Source: an uncultured Eubacterium sp. (GTDB lineage Bacteria; Bacillota; Clostridia; Lachnospirales; Lachnospiraceae). Taken from it: a DNA stretch of 64,000 nucleotides. The first letter of the stretch is position 1; every line of letters begins with the position of its first letter. The notes below the pieces were generated by a model. That model had not been told where the DNA came from. It was given only the letters and a program-made list of their open reading frames with translations, and did not search any database. Positions 36,240 to 45,282 of the stretch are shown here, piece by piece. Location: positions 1-64,000 of the forward strand of contig CANDJC010000001.1 of the NCBI GenBank assembly GCA_947384955.1, written 5' to 3'. The position numbers and the translations under genes are program-made.

Positions 36240-36584
36240 ATGGAAGCATTAGCGCAGGAATTAATAAAAAAATTAGGTGGTATTTGTACAACATATTATT
36301 ATAAGAAAACAAATATAATGGAAGAGGCAGAAAAACTGTCTGGGGATATTCGTCAGTTTGTGGAACTGCTGATACAGACACTAAGTGAGCAGGAAGATTC
36401 AGAAGAGAGTGCTGCGTTACAAAATTATGCAGTGCAGATTTGGAATGATTACGTAGAAGCTGTTAACAATAAAGATATAGTTCTGATGGTAGATACTCTG
36501 GATTTTGGCTTGTGGGATTTACTGGAAGATTTATTTAGGCCTGACAAGAATGAGGAAGAGGATAGAGAAAAAGAAAATGAGTGA
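36240..36584 (+). CDS. Small acidic helical protein before the Maf-type gene
   Basis: A 114-residue acidic protein, not assigned to a family. The C-terminus is highly charged (RPDKNEEEDREKENE) and most of the chain is predicted helical. It overlaps the Maf-type glycosyltransferase start by 8 nt, indicating coupling. The ATG at 36240 has only a weak upstream site; ATG 36318 is an alternative. It may be an accessory for flagellin glycosylation; this is based on position only. Confidence 0.6.
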   Translation: MEALAQELIKKLGGICTTYYYKKTNIMEEAEKLSGDIRQFVELLIQTLSEQEDSEESAALQNYAVQIWNDYVEAVNNKDIVLMVDTLDFGLWDLLEDLFRPDKNEEEDREKENE

Positions 36585-38433
36585 GGAAATTTTTGCACGT
36601 AATTTAAAAGCTATGGAGAAATGGTATCCCGATTTTGCAGAAGGGCTTCGGAAAGAAAAATATAAAAAAGATGAATTAGAAGTCATAAAAGAATTTTCTC
36701 AGGACGGAGAATTGATTTTCAAAATAAAACAGGGAGAACGTTTGCTATACCTGAACGGAGTACGTAATGCGAAAACGCCGTTAGATTTGATGATGAATCG
36801 CTTGGGAAAAATTCATAAGTTCTCACCTGTATTTTTATTGGGAACGGGCAGCGGGCTTTATCTAAAAAAAATAATATCGTCTACAGATTCTTCCGTTGTT
36901 ATCGTAGTATATGAGCCGTCTGTCAGTATTTTTTTAGAGATGCTGAGAGAAACAGAGTTAGCAGATGAAATAGAAGGCCGTCCGATTATATTTGTTATAA
37001 AAGGATATAATGAATCCGTATTTAATACAGTAATAGGAAGGGTTTTGTCATACGAAAATATAGAGTTTTTAAAGGTAGAAATACATCCCAATTATCAGGT
37101 GCTGTTTCAAGAAGAGATGGTTGAGATAACAAGGCAGATTAGCATAAGGGTAAGAAACATTTTAATGAGCGAAGGCTCAGGAGTTATGTTTTCAGAATAT
37201 CTTGTGCGTAACCAGATGAAAAATATGAGATATGTATGTGATGGTTATCATACAAAATGTCTTGTGGATACGGTTCCATACAAAGGGCCGGCAATACTGG
37301 TTGCAGCAGGACCATCATTAAATAAAAATATACACGAATTAAAAGCTGCTAAAAACAAGGCGTTTATATTAGCTGTAGATACAGCAACCAAACCGCTGAT
37401 TCGCGCTGGAATATATCCAGATGCATTTTGTACCATAGATCCAAAAAAACCGCTGGATTTAGTTCAGATGGATGAAATTAAGGACATACCAATTATCGCG
37501 CCGGTTACTTCTAATTCAGAATTGATTGAACAGCAGAGAGGGAAAAAAATATTTTATTTTGATGGATATATTCTGCCTCAGCTGGCATACATGGCTGCGG
37601 GCAAAATGATGCCATCAGTAGCTACGGGAGGCTCTGTTGCCTGTAGCGGTTTTTCGCTTCTTTATAAAATGGGCTTTGACACAATTATTTTAGTTGGCCA
37701 GGATTTGGCGTATACAGATAACAAATCCCATGCAGACGGTACATTTAAGGAAGAAATGCCGGAAGAAAATACGGAGCGCATGATTCGGGTAAAAGGGAAT
37801 TATGAAGATACAGTACCTACCATCACAAATCTGAAATCTTATTTAGAGTGGTTTGAGATGTATGTGAAAGGTATGAAAGAACACAGAAATGTCAGAGTGA
37901 TTAATGCTACAGAGGGAGGAGCTTATATTGAAGGAACAGAGCTGATGTCTCTGCATGATGCAATTGAAGAAACCTGCAGCGGAATGGAAGAGACAGACTT
38001 TGGAGCATGTATTGAAAAGATTGAGCCGGAATTTAACGAAGAACAGCGGGGGAAGGTAGTTGAATTTCTGCATGGAGTACCAAAAGAACTCGAAAATATC
38101 AGGTTAGATGCTGTAAAACTGTATAATATATATCATAAAATTAATAAAATGTGTGAAACTGGCAGTTTAAATATATCCGAATATCGAAGATCATTAAAAA
38201 AAGTTAAAAAAATATCAAAAAAATGTGAAAGTCACAGATTATACCAGTTAGTAGCGGCTTCTATGGCAGTAGGAGAGTATATTGTAAAAGGAGAAAGCTT
38301 ATACGAATTAGATTCAGCTGATGAGGAAGCAAAAGCGATTTCAAAACAGGGAATGCAGTATGCAAATCTGATTCAGGAGTGCGCAACAATTTTAAAAGAA
38401 TTTGCAGAAGAAATACTGCTGGAGATACATTGA
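36577..38433 (+). CDS. Motility accessory factor (Maf-type) glycosyltransferase
   Basis: A 618-residue protein of the Maf/DUF115 family, which transfers nonulosonic acids (pseudaminic or legionaminic acid) to flagellin in Campylobacter, Aeromonas and Clostridium. The core shows VFLLGTGSGLYLKKII (about 87-102) and PAILVAAGPSLNKNIHEL (about 240-257), then IPIIAPVTSN and DTIILVGQDLAYTD (about 375-388). ATG 36577 lies inside the end of the previous gene (ATGAGTGA). It lies directly before the Pse genes, so it is the likely pseudaminyl-transferase. Confidence 0.92.
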   Translation: MSEEIFARNLKAMEKWYPDFAEGLRKEKYKKDELEVIKEFSQDGELIFKIKQGERLLYLNGVRNAKTPLDLMMNRLGKIHKFSPVFLLGTGSGLYLKKIISSTDSSVVIVVYEPSVSIFLEMLRETELADEIEGRPIIFVIKGYNESVFNTVIGRVLSYENIEFLKVEIHPNYQVLFQEEMVEITRQISIRVRNILMSEGSGVMFSEYLVRNQMKNMRYVCDGYHTKCLVDTVPYKGPAILVAAGPSLNKNIHELKAAKNKAFILAVDTATKPLIRAGIYPDAFCTIDPKKPLDLVQMDEIKDIPIIAPVTSNSELIEQQRGKKIFYFDGYILPQLAYMAAGKMMPSVATGGSVACSGFSLLYKMGFDTIILVGQDLAYTDNKSHADGTFKEEMPEENTERMIRVKGNYEDTVPTITNLKSYLEWFEMYVKGMKEHRNVRVINATEGGAYIEGTELMSLHDAIEETCSGMEETDFGACIEKIEPEFNEEQRGKVVEFLHGVPKELENIRLDAVKLYNIYHKINKMCETGSLNISEYRRSLKKVKKISKKCESHRLYQLVAASMAVGEYIVKGESLYELDSADEEAKAISKQGMQYANLIQECATILKEFAEEILLEIH

Positions 38434-38480
38434 ATAATTAGAAAATCAGCGTATAAAAATTATTTACAGGAGGCATATGG

Positions 38481-39479
38481 ATGTTAAATAATAAAACTAT
38501 ATTAGTGACAGGCGGGACAGGCTCTTTTGGAAATGCGTTTACAGAATATGTACTTACACATTATGAGCCGAGAAAGATTATCATTTATTCCCGTGATGAA
38601 TTTAAGCAGTTTCATATGGCGGAAAAATTCAAAAAGTACAAAGATAAGCTGCGTTTTTTTATTGGCGATGTGCGGGATAAAGACCGTTTATACCGTGCCT
38701 TTTTAAATGTTGATTATGTAGTACATGCTGCAGCGTTAAAGCAGGTACCGGCTTGTGAATACAATCCAATGGAGGCGGTTAAAACAAATATCAATGGAGC
38801 AATGAATATTGTAGATGCTGCTCTGGACTGTGGTGTGAAACGGGTAGTGGCTCTTTCTACAGACAAAGCTGTAAATCCAATTAATCTTTATGGCGGCACG
38901 AAGCTGGTTTCTGATAAATTGTTTATTGCAGCAAACTCTTATTCTGGTGCAAAAGATGTCCGGTTTTCGATTGTCAGATATGGAAACGTAGCAGGAAGCA
39001 GAGGTTCTGTAATACCATTTTTTAAGAATATAATTGAAAACGGTGAAACCAGGCTTCCAATTACGGATTATCGAATGACAAGGTTTTGGATCAGCCTGGA
39101 TGAAGGAGTGCAGCTGGTCATTAAGGCTTTAGCAGAGGCCGGTGGCGGAGAGACCTTTATATCAAAAATACCATCCTTTAAAATTACGGATCTGGCACAG
39201 GCTATGCTTCCTGGATGTGAAATGCCGGAAGTCGGTATTCGTGAAGGAGAAAAACTGCACGAAATTATGATTACGCAGGAAGATTCAGCTATGACATATG
39301 AATACGAGAAACATTATATTATTTATCCGCATTATAACTGGTGGGGTGAAGAGAGAATTATTCCGGGCGGCAGGAAAGTGGAAGACAATTTTGCATATAG
39401 CTCGGGAACGAATACGGAATGGCTGAGTGTAGAACAATTACAGGAGCTGTTAAGCAGTATGGAGCTTAATCATGAATAG
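38481..39479 (+). CDS. pseB: UDP-GlcNAc 4,6-dehydratase (inverting) PseB
   Basis: A 332-residue SDR enzyme for the first step of pseudaminic acid synthesis: dehydration of UDP-GlcNAc with C5 inversion. It has the NAD(P)-binding TGGTGSFGNAF (about 10-20), then IIYSRDEFKQFHM, HAAALKQVPACEYNP and STDKAVNPINLYGGTKLVSD with the catalytic region. ATG 38481 follows AGGAGG. It starts the Pse run of pseB, pseF, pseI and pseH here. pseC and pseG lie at 51242 and 50135. Confidence 0.95.
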   Translation: MLNNKTILVTGGTGSFGNAFTEYVLTHYEPRKIIIYSRDEFKQFHMAEKFKKYKDKLRFFIGDVRDKDRLYRAFLNVDYVVHAAALKQVPACEYNPMEAVKTNINGAMNIVDAALDCGVKRVVALSTDKAVNPINLYGGTKLVSDKLFIAANSYSGAKDVRFSIVRYGNVAGSRGSVIPFFKNIIENGETRLPITDYRMTRFWISLDEGVQLVIKALAEAGGGETFISKIPSFKITDLAQAMLPGCEMPEVGIREGEKLHEIMITQEDSAMTYEYEKHYIIYPHYNWWGEERIIPGGRKVEDNFAYSSGTNTEWLSVEQLQELLSSMELNHE

Positions 39480-39487
39480 GAGCAGTT

Positions 39488-40177
39488 ATGGAACGTTCAA
39501 TTGCAATTATTACTGCAAGAGGCGGCAGTAAAAGAATTCCTAAAAAAAATATTAAGGAATTTTGTGGAAAACCGATTATTGCATATTCGATTCAGGCAGC
39601 ATTGGAGAGCAATGTGTTTGATGAAGTAATGGTGTCGACGGATAGTGATGAGATAGCAGAAACCGCTGAAAAATTCGGAGCAAAAATACCATTTATGCGA
39701 AGCAGCAGGACTTCAGATGATTATGCAACAACAAGCGATGTCTTGCTTGAAGTGCTCGAGGAATATCAGAATCGGGGGGAGTATTTTCAGTACGCCTGCT
39801 GTATTTATCCAACTGCGCCATTTGTTACAGGCGAAAAATTAAAAACTGCTATGCAGAAATTGGAAAAAGATTCTGCTGATACAGTGTTGCCAGTAACTGT
39901 GTTTTCTTATCCGCCGCAGCGGGGATTTGTTATAAATGGTGATTTTATAGAGATGAAATGGAAAGAGCATAGCGATACAAGAACGCAGGACTTAGAAAAA
40001 ATCTATCATGATTGTGGACAATATTATGCGTTTCGTGTAGAACAGCTAAAACAGACAAAAAACCTGCTTGCAGGTAAGATAATACCAGTGATTCAGTCTG
40101 AGTTAGAAGTGCAGGATATTGATAATCTGGAAGACTGGCGTCTGGCAGAATTGAAATATCAAATGATGATGAAATAA
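39488..40177 (+). CDS. pseF: CMP-pseudaminic acid cytidylyltransferase PseF
   Basis: A 229-residue enzyme that activates pseudaminic acid to CMP-Pse. It shows the CTP-binding ITARGGSKRIPKKNIKEFCG (about 8-27), MVSTDSDEIAETAEKFGAK and YIYPTAPF-like (CIYPTAPFVTG) and DLEKIYHDCGQYYAF motifs of the NeuA/PseF group. 8 nt after pseB. Confidence 0.93.
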   Translation: MERSIAIITARGGSKRIPKKNIKEFCGKPIIAYSIQAALESNVFDEVMVSTDSDEIAETAEKFGAKIPFMRSSRTSDDYATTSDVLLEVLEEYQNRGEYFQYACCIYPTAPFVTGEKLKTAMQKLEKDSADTVLPVTVFSYPPQRGFVINGDFIEMKWKEHSDTRTQDLEKIYHDCGQYYAFRVEQLKQTKNLLAGKIIPVIQSELEVQDIDNLEDWRLAELKYQMMMK

Positions 40178-40210
40178 CGAATTCGCTATGTTGGGTTGGA
40201 GAAAACAGAT

Positions 40211-41245
40211 ATGGATTTATATGAAAGGTTAAAACAAAAAGCTTATATTATTGCCGAAATGTCTGCGAATCATGCGGGGAGCCTGGTCAGGGCAAAAGAG
40301 ATTATTTATGCAGCGAAGGAAGCTGGTGCAGATTGTATAAAAATTCAGACATATACACCAGATACAATGACGATTGACTGTGATAATAAGTATTTTCATA
40401 TATCGAATGGAACCTGGGCTGGTGAGAATCTTTATCATTTGTATAAACAGGCATATACGCCCTGGGAGTGGCAGGCAGAGCTAAAAGAAACAGCAGATGA
40501 AATTGGTATTGATTTTTTTTCTACTCCGTTTGATAAGACATCCGTTGATTTTTTAGAGAGCATCGGGATAGGATTTTATAAAATAGCATCCTTTGAATTA
40601 ATAGATATTCCATTGCTGGAATATGTTGCATCTATGGCTAAACCCATGATTGTGTCTACGGGGATGTCAAATCTGGCAGAAATTGATGAGGCAGTCCGTA
40701 CGATTCGGAGCAAAGGAAATGAGCAGATTGTACTGTTAAGGTGTGCAAGCGCATATCCTGCTATTACAGATGAGATGAATTTGAAGACGATGCAGAATAT
40801 GGCGGAAATTTTTCATGTGCCGGTGGGATTATCTGACCACTCTATGGGGTCTGTAGGTGCTGTAGCAGCGGTTGCACTGGGGGCGTCTGTAATAGAAAAG
40901 CATTTTTGCCTTGGAAGGGAAATTAAAAATCCGGATTCTGCATTTTCAATGAATCCGGCAGAATTCAGTCAAATGGTAAAAGACATCCGTCAGGCAGAAA
41001 AGGCAGTTGGGAAAGTATCGTATGGACAAACAAAGCAGGAAGAAACGAATATTGTTTTTCGAAGATCTGTTTTTTGTGTCAGGGACATAAAAAAAGGGGA
41101 AATGATTACGGAAGAGAATGTGAGGGTGATACGGCCAGGGTATGGGCTGGAACCCAGATATTATTATGAAATATTAGGGCAGACAGCATTACATGATATA
41201 AAAAGAGGTACTCCAATGAAACTGGATATGATTGGCAGGATATGA
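40211..41245 (+). CDS. pseI: Pseudaminic acid synthase PseI
   Basis: A 344-residue NeuB-type synthase condensing phosphoenolpyruvate with a 6-deoxy-altrose. Conserved blocks: AYIIAEMSANHAG (about 10-22), KIQTYTPDTMTID, KIASFEL, then VGLSDHSMGS and EKHFCLGREIKNPDSAFSM. The C-terminal SAF domain ends FRRSVFCVRDIKKGE and GYGLEPRYYYEILG. The start at ATG 40211 has GGAG in front; TTG 40196 is in frame but less likely. 33 nt after pseF. Confidence 0.94.
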   Translation: MDLYERLKQKAYIIAEMSANHAGSLVRAKEIIYAAKEAGADCIKIQTYTPDTMTIDCDNKYFHISNGTWAGENLYHLYKQAYTPWEWQAELKETADEIGIDFFSTPFDKTSVDFLESIGIGFYKIASFELIDIPLLEYVASMAKPMIVSTGMSNLAEIDEAVRTIRSKGNEQIVLLRCASAYPAITDEMNLKTMQNMAEIFHVPVGLSDHSMGSVGAVAAVALGASVIEKHFCLGREIKNPDSAFSMNPAEFSQMVKDIRQAEKAVGKVSYGQTKQEETNIVFRRSVFCVRDIKKGEMITEENVRVIRPGYGLEPRYYYEILGQTALHDIKRGTPMKLDMIGRI

Positions 41246-41299
41246 GGATTTGCAGACAGAATAGAAATACATGAATGATTTTGAAGGAGTTAAATAACA

Positions 41300-41800
41300 T
41301 TGAGATATTTAAGAGAGGCAGATTGGAACGATGCAGAACTGCTGTTTCACTGGGTAAATGAGAGTTCCGTTAGAAAAAATTCATTTTCATCTGAAGAGAT
41401 TTCCCTTGAAGAGCATTTAAAGTGGTTTGAACATGTTTTATCTCAGAATGATATAAAACAATATATTTATATGGACGGAGAAGAGCCTGTCGGACAGATT
41501 AGAATTATTATAAATGGCAGCGCTGCAGAAATAAATTACAGTATATGCCTGGAAAAAAGATGTATGGGATATGGGAAAGAAATGATAGTCATGCTGAAAG
41601 AACGAGTGAAAACAGATTTTCCTGAAGTAAAAAAAATGACAGCAAATGTAAAGCCGGATAATGCTGCTTCTCAGAAGGTTTTTTTAGATGCGGGATATAT
41701 TCATAAATCGAATACTTATGAGTTAGATATAGATACCAGTTCTTCCCAAAATGAACATATAAAAATATGCAAGGGGGGGGGTATTGTTTGTAACAAATAA
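41300..41800 (+). CDS. pseH: GNAT acetyltransferase PseH, with a G9 tract at its end
   Basis: A 166-residue GNAT N-acetyltransferase resembling PseH, which acetylates the C4 amino group in the Pse pathway (AELLFHWVNESSVRKNSFSS; CoA site ICLEKRCMGYGKEMIVMLKE). The start is TTG 41300 behind GAAGGAG. The end of the coding region is the G9 tract at 41773-41781. In this read the frame runs through it and stops at 41798-41800. Loss of one G would fuse it in frame to the formyltransferase downstream. Confidence 0.88.
   Translation: MRYLREADWNDAELLFHWVNESSVRKNSFSSEEISLEEHLKWFEHVLSQNDIKQYIYMDGEEPVGQIRIIINGSAAEINYSICLEKRCMGYGKEMIVMLKERVKTDFPEVKKMTANVKPDNAASQKVFLDAGYIHKSNTYELDIDTSSSQNEHIKICKGGGIVCNK
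41773..41781 (+). repeat. G9 tract between pseH and the formyltransferase
   Basis: Nine consecutive G. With eight, the GNAT frame reads KGGVLFVTNNSNS directly into the formyltransferase. Confidence 0.95.
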
Positions 41801-42371
41801 TTCTAATTCGTTTGAATTATATGACTGGTTAAGGCAGCAATGTACAGCTCATATTTATAGTGAAAGGCTGCAGATATGTCAGGTACGAAACCTAATGCCA
41901 GATATGATTATAAGCTACAATTACAAATATATCATCAGTGAAGACATTATAGATTATATGGACGGAAGAATATTTAATCTTCATACTTCCTATTTACCAT
42001 GGAACAGGGGGGCTAACCCTAATATATGGAGTTTTATTGATCATACACCAAAAGGTGTAACAATCCATCAGATTAGCAAAGGCTTGGATGAAGGGAAGAT
42101 TTTGTATCAAAAGCAGTGTTTTTTTGATACAGATAAGGAAACCTTCAAAACCTCGTATCATAAGTTAAATAGAGAAATTGCTGCGTTATTGAAAGAAAAA
42201 TGGAGTGAAATTGAAGCAGGTGAGTACCAGATGCTGGAACAAATTGGCGAGGGGAGTTACCATACTAAAAAGGATTTAGATATACTGAAGGAAAAAATAG
42301 AATTTGACTGGGATGTTAATATAGCGGAATTTCTTTGCAAATATGAAAAATTAAGCAAAGATGAAATATAG
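41784..42371 (+). CDS. Formyltransferase-domain protein, now out of frame with pseH
   Basis: A 195-residue-plus formyltransferase-family domain, probably adding a formyl group to an amino-sugar. Landmarks are ISYNYKYIISEDII, IFNLHTSYLPWNRGANPN (His near the catalytic Asn-His-Asp set), and the closing VTIHQISKGLDEGKILYQ. The usual beginning VLFVTNN is preserved, but no ATG exists: the frame is open back to a stop at 41760, through the G-tract, so its only native start could be TTG 41784. It is therefore probably produced as a fusion with the GNAT when the tract is eight G long, or poorly from TTG. Confidence 0.8.
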   Translation: MFVTNNSNSFELYDWLRQQCTAHIYSERLQICQVRNLMPDMIISYNYKYIISEDIIDYMDGRIFNLHTSYLPWNRGANPNIWSFIDHTPKGVTIHQISKGLDEGKILYQKQCFFDTDKETFKTSYHKLNREIAALLKEKWSEIEAGEYQMLEQIGEGSYHTKKDLDILKEKIEFDWDVNIAEFLCKYEKLSKDEI

Positions 42372-42490
42372 AAAAATGAAACATCATGACAGATAATAGA
42401 ATAAAAATGTGGTGGAAGTAAACAAGAGTATATCTGGCAGTTTAGATGCTGGTAAAGTGTATTTATTATGCCAGGGAAAAGGCAGAGATA

Positions 42491-44083
42491 ATGGAATTAA
42501 TGGAACAGGTTTATAAATTATGCAATGAGTGGGAAGAAAATATAAGTTTGGAATCCGATAATATACCAGTCAGATTGCTGGATAAAACATTAGAAGTATT
42601 TGCGGCAGTCAGAAAGCAGCCAGCTGAACTGCAGGAAACGGTGACAGATTGTTTTCATGAGATTGCTTTAAAGTGCAATCCTGTTTTAAAGGTATGGTTA
42701 TATTCAGTATTGATTTCGGTTACACATAGAGTAAGTATCATGGAAGAATTATTGGAATATATTATTTCTGAAAGTGAATTTCTGCCAGAAGTTAAATATT
42801 TTCTGTATCAGCAGACTGCCTTTAAAATTTTTCAAACAAATTATTTTGATAATGAAAATACCAGATATTTGAGATGGAAGCTGTTAGAGCAGATTGTAGC
42901 TTTATATAAAGAAAAAACAAAACATCTTTTAAAATATATTCCGTATGAACAAAGAAATACAAGCATGGTGTTTGTAATCGCTGAACAGGTATTATCTGAA
43001 TATCATGCACCTACAAAGATAGCATTTGAGAAATGTAAATTTTTGATCGAGAAGATGCAAAAAAAAGTGCTGCTTATAAGTACAGAAGAAATTTTATCAT
43101 TAGCAGGCCGGATTCCTTATTTTTATACCCGTGAGAAGACGAAAGATGATTTTTTACGGGTACATCAGTTTCGAGAGTGGAAAGGTATCAAAATACCTTA
43201 TTTTCAGTGTGATGATAATATGCCGAATATAGATGATTTGTGTGCAATTTTAACAATGATACAAAATACAAAACCGGAGTTTGTTTTGTCAATAGGAGCA
43301 GGAAACAGTATACTGGCAAATCTGATTGATGAAATAGTTCCCGTGCTGACGTATGGGACTACGAGTGAAATACAGGAAACAATGACAAGCTGCCAGACAC
43401 TTGCCAGAAAATTAGAGACAAACGATTTTCAGTTATTGGACAAAGCAGGGGCAGATAAAAAAACGATTATAGAAATCAAGCCGAAAACAGTAATCGACGC
43501 GCAAAAATCTTTTGTGACCAGGCAGCAAATAGGGCTGCCTGAAGATAAATTCATCATTGCTATAGTAGGAAACAGGCTTGAAAGTGAAGCAGATGAAAAA
43601 TTTATGCATATGCTGGAAGATGCATTAGACGAAGAAATGTTTGTAGCAGTGATAGGAAGGAGTTTGTTTGATCCTTTTGAAAATTATATGCAGAAAAAGC
43701 CCGGAATGCGGAATAAAATAAAGAACCTTGGCTATTCGGATCAGTTGCTATCCTGGCTTGAAAGATGTGATTTATATGTGAATCCGTATCGCAGAGGGGG
43801 AGGCCTTTCAGCAATCTATGCATTATACCAGGGTGTGCCAGTGGTCAGCCTGGCATATGGAGATGTTTTTAGAAATGTAGGAGAAGAATTTTGTACGGAA
43901 TCCTATGATGCAATGGCTGGATTAATAAAAAAATATAAAAATGATAAAGAATTTTATCAGAAGATGTCTGTATTTAGTAAAGAGAGAGCAAAAACATTAA
44001 CAGAGAACGAAGAAGATTTTAAAAGCATTATCGAAGAATTTCTAAAAAGAACAAATGATAAAGTAAAATCAGAAACATTATAA
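42491..44083 (+). CDS. Flagellar-island glycosyltransferase (intact paralog)
   Basis: A 530-residue glycosyltransferase, paralog of the split gene at 29680. The N-terminal part is helical (LLEYIISESEFLPEVKYFLY). The C-terminal part is GT-B-like: IGLPEDKFIIAIVGNRLESE, LERCDLYVNPYRRGGGLSAI and GVPVVSLAYGDVFRNVGEEF, which suits a nucleotide-sugar site. ATG 42491 aligns with the paralog's start; ATG 42446 upstream is in frame but has no ribosome-binding site. It probably adds a sugar to flagellin; donor unknown. Confidence 0.8.
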   Translation: MELMEQVYKLCNEWEENISLESDNIPVRLLDKTLEVFAAVRKQPAELQETVTDCFHEIALKCNPVLKVWLYSVLISVTHRVSIMEELLEYIISESEFLPEVKYFLYQQTAFKIFQTNYFDNENTRYLRWKLLEQIVALYKEKTKHLLKYIPYEQRNTSMVFVIAEQVLSEYHAPTKIAFEKCKFLIEKMQKKVLLISTEEILSLAGRIPYFYTREKTKDDFLRVHQFREWKGIKIPYFQCDDNMPNIDDLCAILTMIQNTKPEFVLSIGAGNSILANLIDEIVPVLTYGTTSEIQETMTSCQTLARKLETNDFQLLDKAGADKKTIIEIKPKTVIDAQKSFVTRQQIGLPEDKFIIAIVGNRLESEADEKFMHMLEDALDEEMFVAVIGRSLFDPFENYMQKKPGMRNKIKNLGYSDQLLSWLERCDLYVNPYRRGGGLSAIYALYQGVPVVSLAYGDVFRNVGEEFCTESYDAMAGLIKKYKNDKEFYQKMSVFSKERAKTLTENEEDFKSIIEEFLKRTNDKVKSETL

Positions 44084-44108
44084 CTGTCAAAAAAGTAAGC
44101 ATTTTTTA

Positions 44109-44118
44109 GGGGGGGGGG
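44109..44118 (+). promoter_or_regulatory. G10 tract acting as the ribosome-binding site of the RffA-type gene
   Basis: Ten consecutive G end 3 nt before ATG 44122 and 6 nt before ATG 44125, in the position of the Shine-Dalgarno sequence. No other purine-rich site is present. Length change would alter pairing and spacing, a graded switch. Confidence 0.85.
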
Positions 44119-44124
44119 TAAATG

Positions 44125-45258
44125 ATGCTTGCATTTAATGAGCCAACCTATACAGAAAAAGGGGTTGGCTATATAACAGAGGCAATATTAAAAAATAAAC
44201 GCTTAAATGGTGACGGGCCGTTTACAGCGGAATGTACAAAGTGGTTCGAGGAAAAATATCATACAAAGGTTCTGCTCACGACATCCTGTACACATGCATT
44301 AGAAATGGCGGCAATACTGGCTGATATCAGGCAGAATGATGAAGTAATCATGCCTTCCTATACTTTTGTCTCCACAGCAAATGCCTTTGCGATTCGTGGT
44401 GCGAAAATAAAATTTGTAGATATTCGGAAAGACACATTGAATATTGATGAAAAACTGATTGAAAACGCAATTACACGGAAGACAAAAGCGATTGTACCAG
44501 TGCATTATGCCGGAGTGGGATGCGAAATGGATACAATTATGGATATAGCCAGAAAAAACAATCTGTTTGTGATTGAAGATGCTGCTCAGGCTATGATGGC
44601 TGCATATAAAGGAAAATATCTAGGAACAATTGGTGATTTTGGGACTTATAGCTTTCATGAGACCAAAAATTATACGATGGGCGAAGGCGGAATGATTTGC
44701 CTGAATAATGACCAGTATGTACACAGAGGAGAGATTATACGGGAGAAAGGAACGAATCGGACAAAGTTTTTCAGAGGCGAAGTTGATAAATACAGCTGGG
44801 TCGATATTGGCTCTTCCTATCTTCCAAGTGAAATGAATGCTGCATATCTGCTGCCGCAGCTTGAGATTGCGGATAAGATTAATAGCAGACGGCTGGAATT
44901 ATGGCAGTTATATTATGAAGCGTTATCAGGTCTGCAGCAAAAAGGAAAGATTGAGCTCCCGTTTATTCCAAAAGAATGCAGCCATAATGCTCATATGTTT
45001 TACATAAAGGCCAGGGATTTAAAAGAGCGGACAGCATTAATTGAATATCTGGGAGAGCATGAAATTAAAGCAGTGTTTCATTATGTCCCGCTGCATTCAT
45101 CTGCTGCGGGAAAGAAGTATGGAGAATTTGTGGGCAAAGATGAATATACAACAAGAGAGAGTGAAAGGCTGATAAGACTGCCGATGTTTTACTCATTGCG
45201 GAATGAAGAAGCAGAATATGTAGCTTCCTGTATAGAAAAATTTTATGCATGCATCTGA
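44125..45258 (+). CDS. rffA: dTDP-4-amino-4,6-dideoxygalactose transaminase (RffA/WecE type)
   Basis: A 377-residue PLP aminotransferase closely resembling E. coli RffA/WecE over the full length. Conserved stretches are CTHALEMAAILADI, DEVIMPSYTFVSTANAFAIR, PVHYAGVGCEMDTIM, EDAAQAMMA, FHETKNYT with the PLP lysine K181, EIIREKGTNR and VFHYVPLH. It would form dTDP-Fuc4N from dTDP-4-keto-6-deoxyglucose; the sugar is then acylated by neighbours. The start is ATG 44125 or ATG 44122, with the G10 tract as ribosome-binding site. Confidence 0.9.
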   Translation: MLAFNEPTYTEKGVGYITEAILKNKRLNGDGPFTAECTKWFEEKYHTKVLLTTSCTHALEMAAILADIRQNDEVIMPSYTFVSTANAFAIRGAKIKFVDIRKDTLNIDEKLIENAITRKTKAIVPVHYAGVGCEMDTIMDIARKNNLFVIEDAAQAMMAAYKGKYLGTIGDFGTYSFHETKNYTMGEGGMICLNNDQYVHRGEIIREKGTNRTKFFRGEVDKYSWVDIGSSYLPSEMNAAYLLPQLEIADKINSRRLELWQLYYEALSGLQQKGKIELPFIPKECSHNAHMFYIKARDLKERTALIEYLGEHEIKAVFHYVPLHSSAAGKKYGEFVGKDEYTTRESERLIRLPMFYSLRNEEAEYVASCIEKFYACI

Positions 45259-45282
45259 AGAAAAATAAATAAGGGATGAAAG

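Noticed and set aside
42007..42012. G6 run in the formyltransferase gene
   Set aside because: Only six G and in a conserved coding part; too short to treat as a switch.
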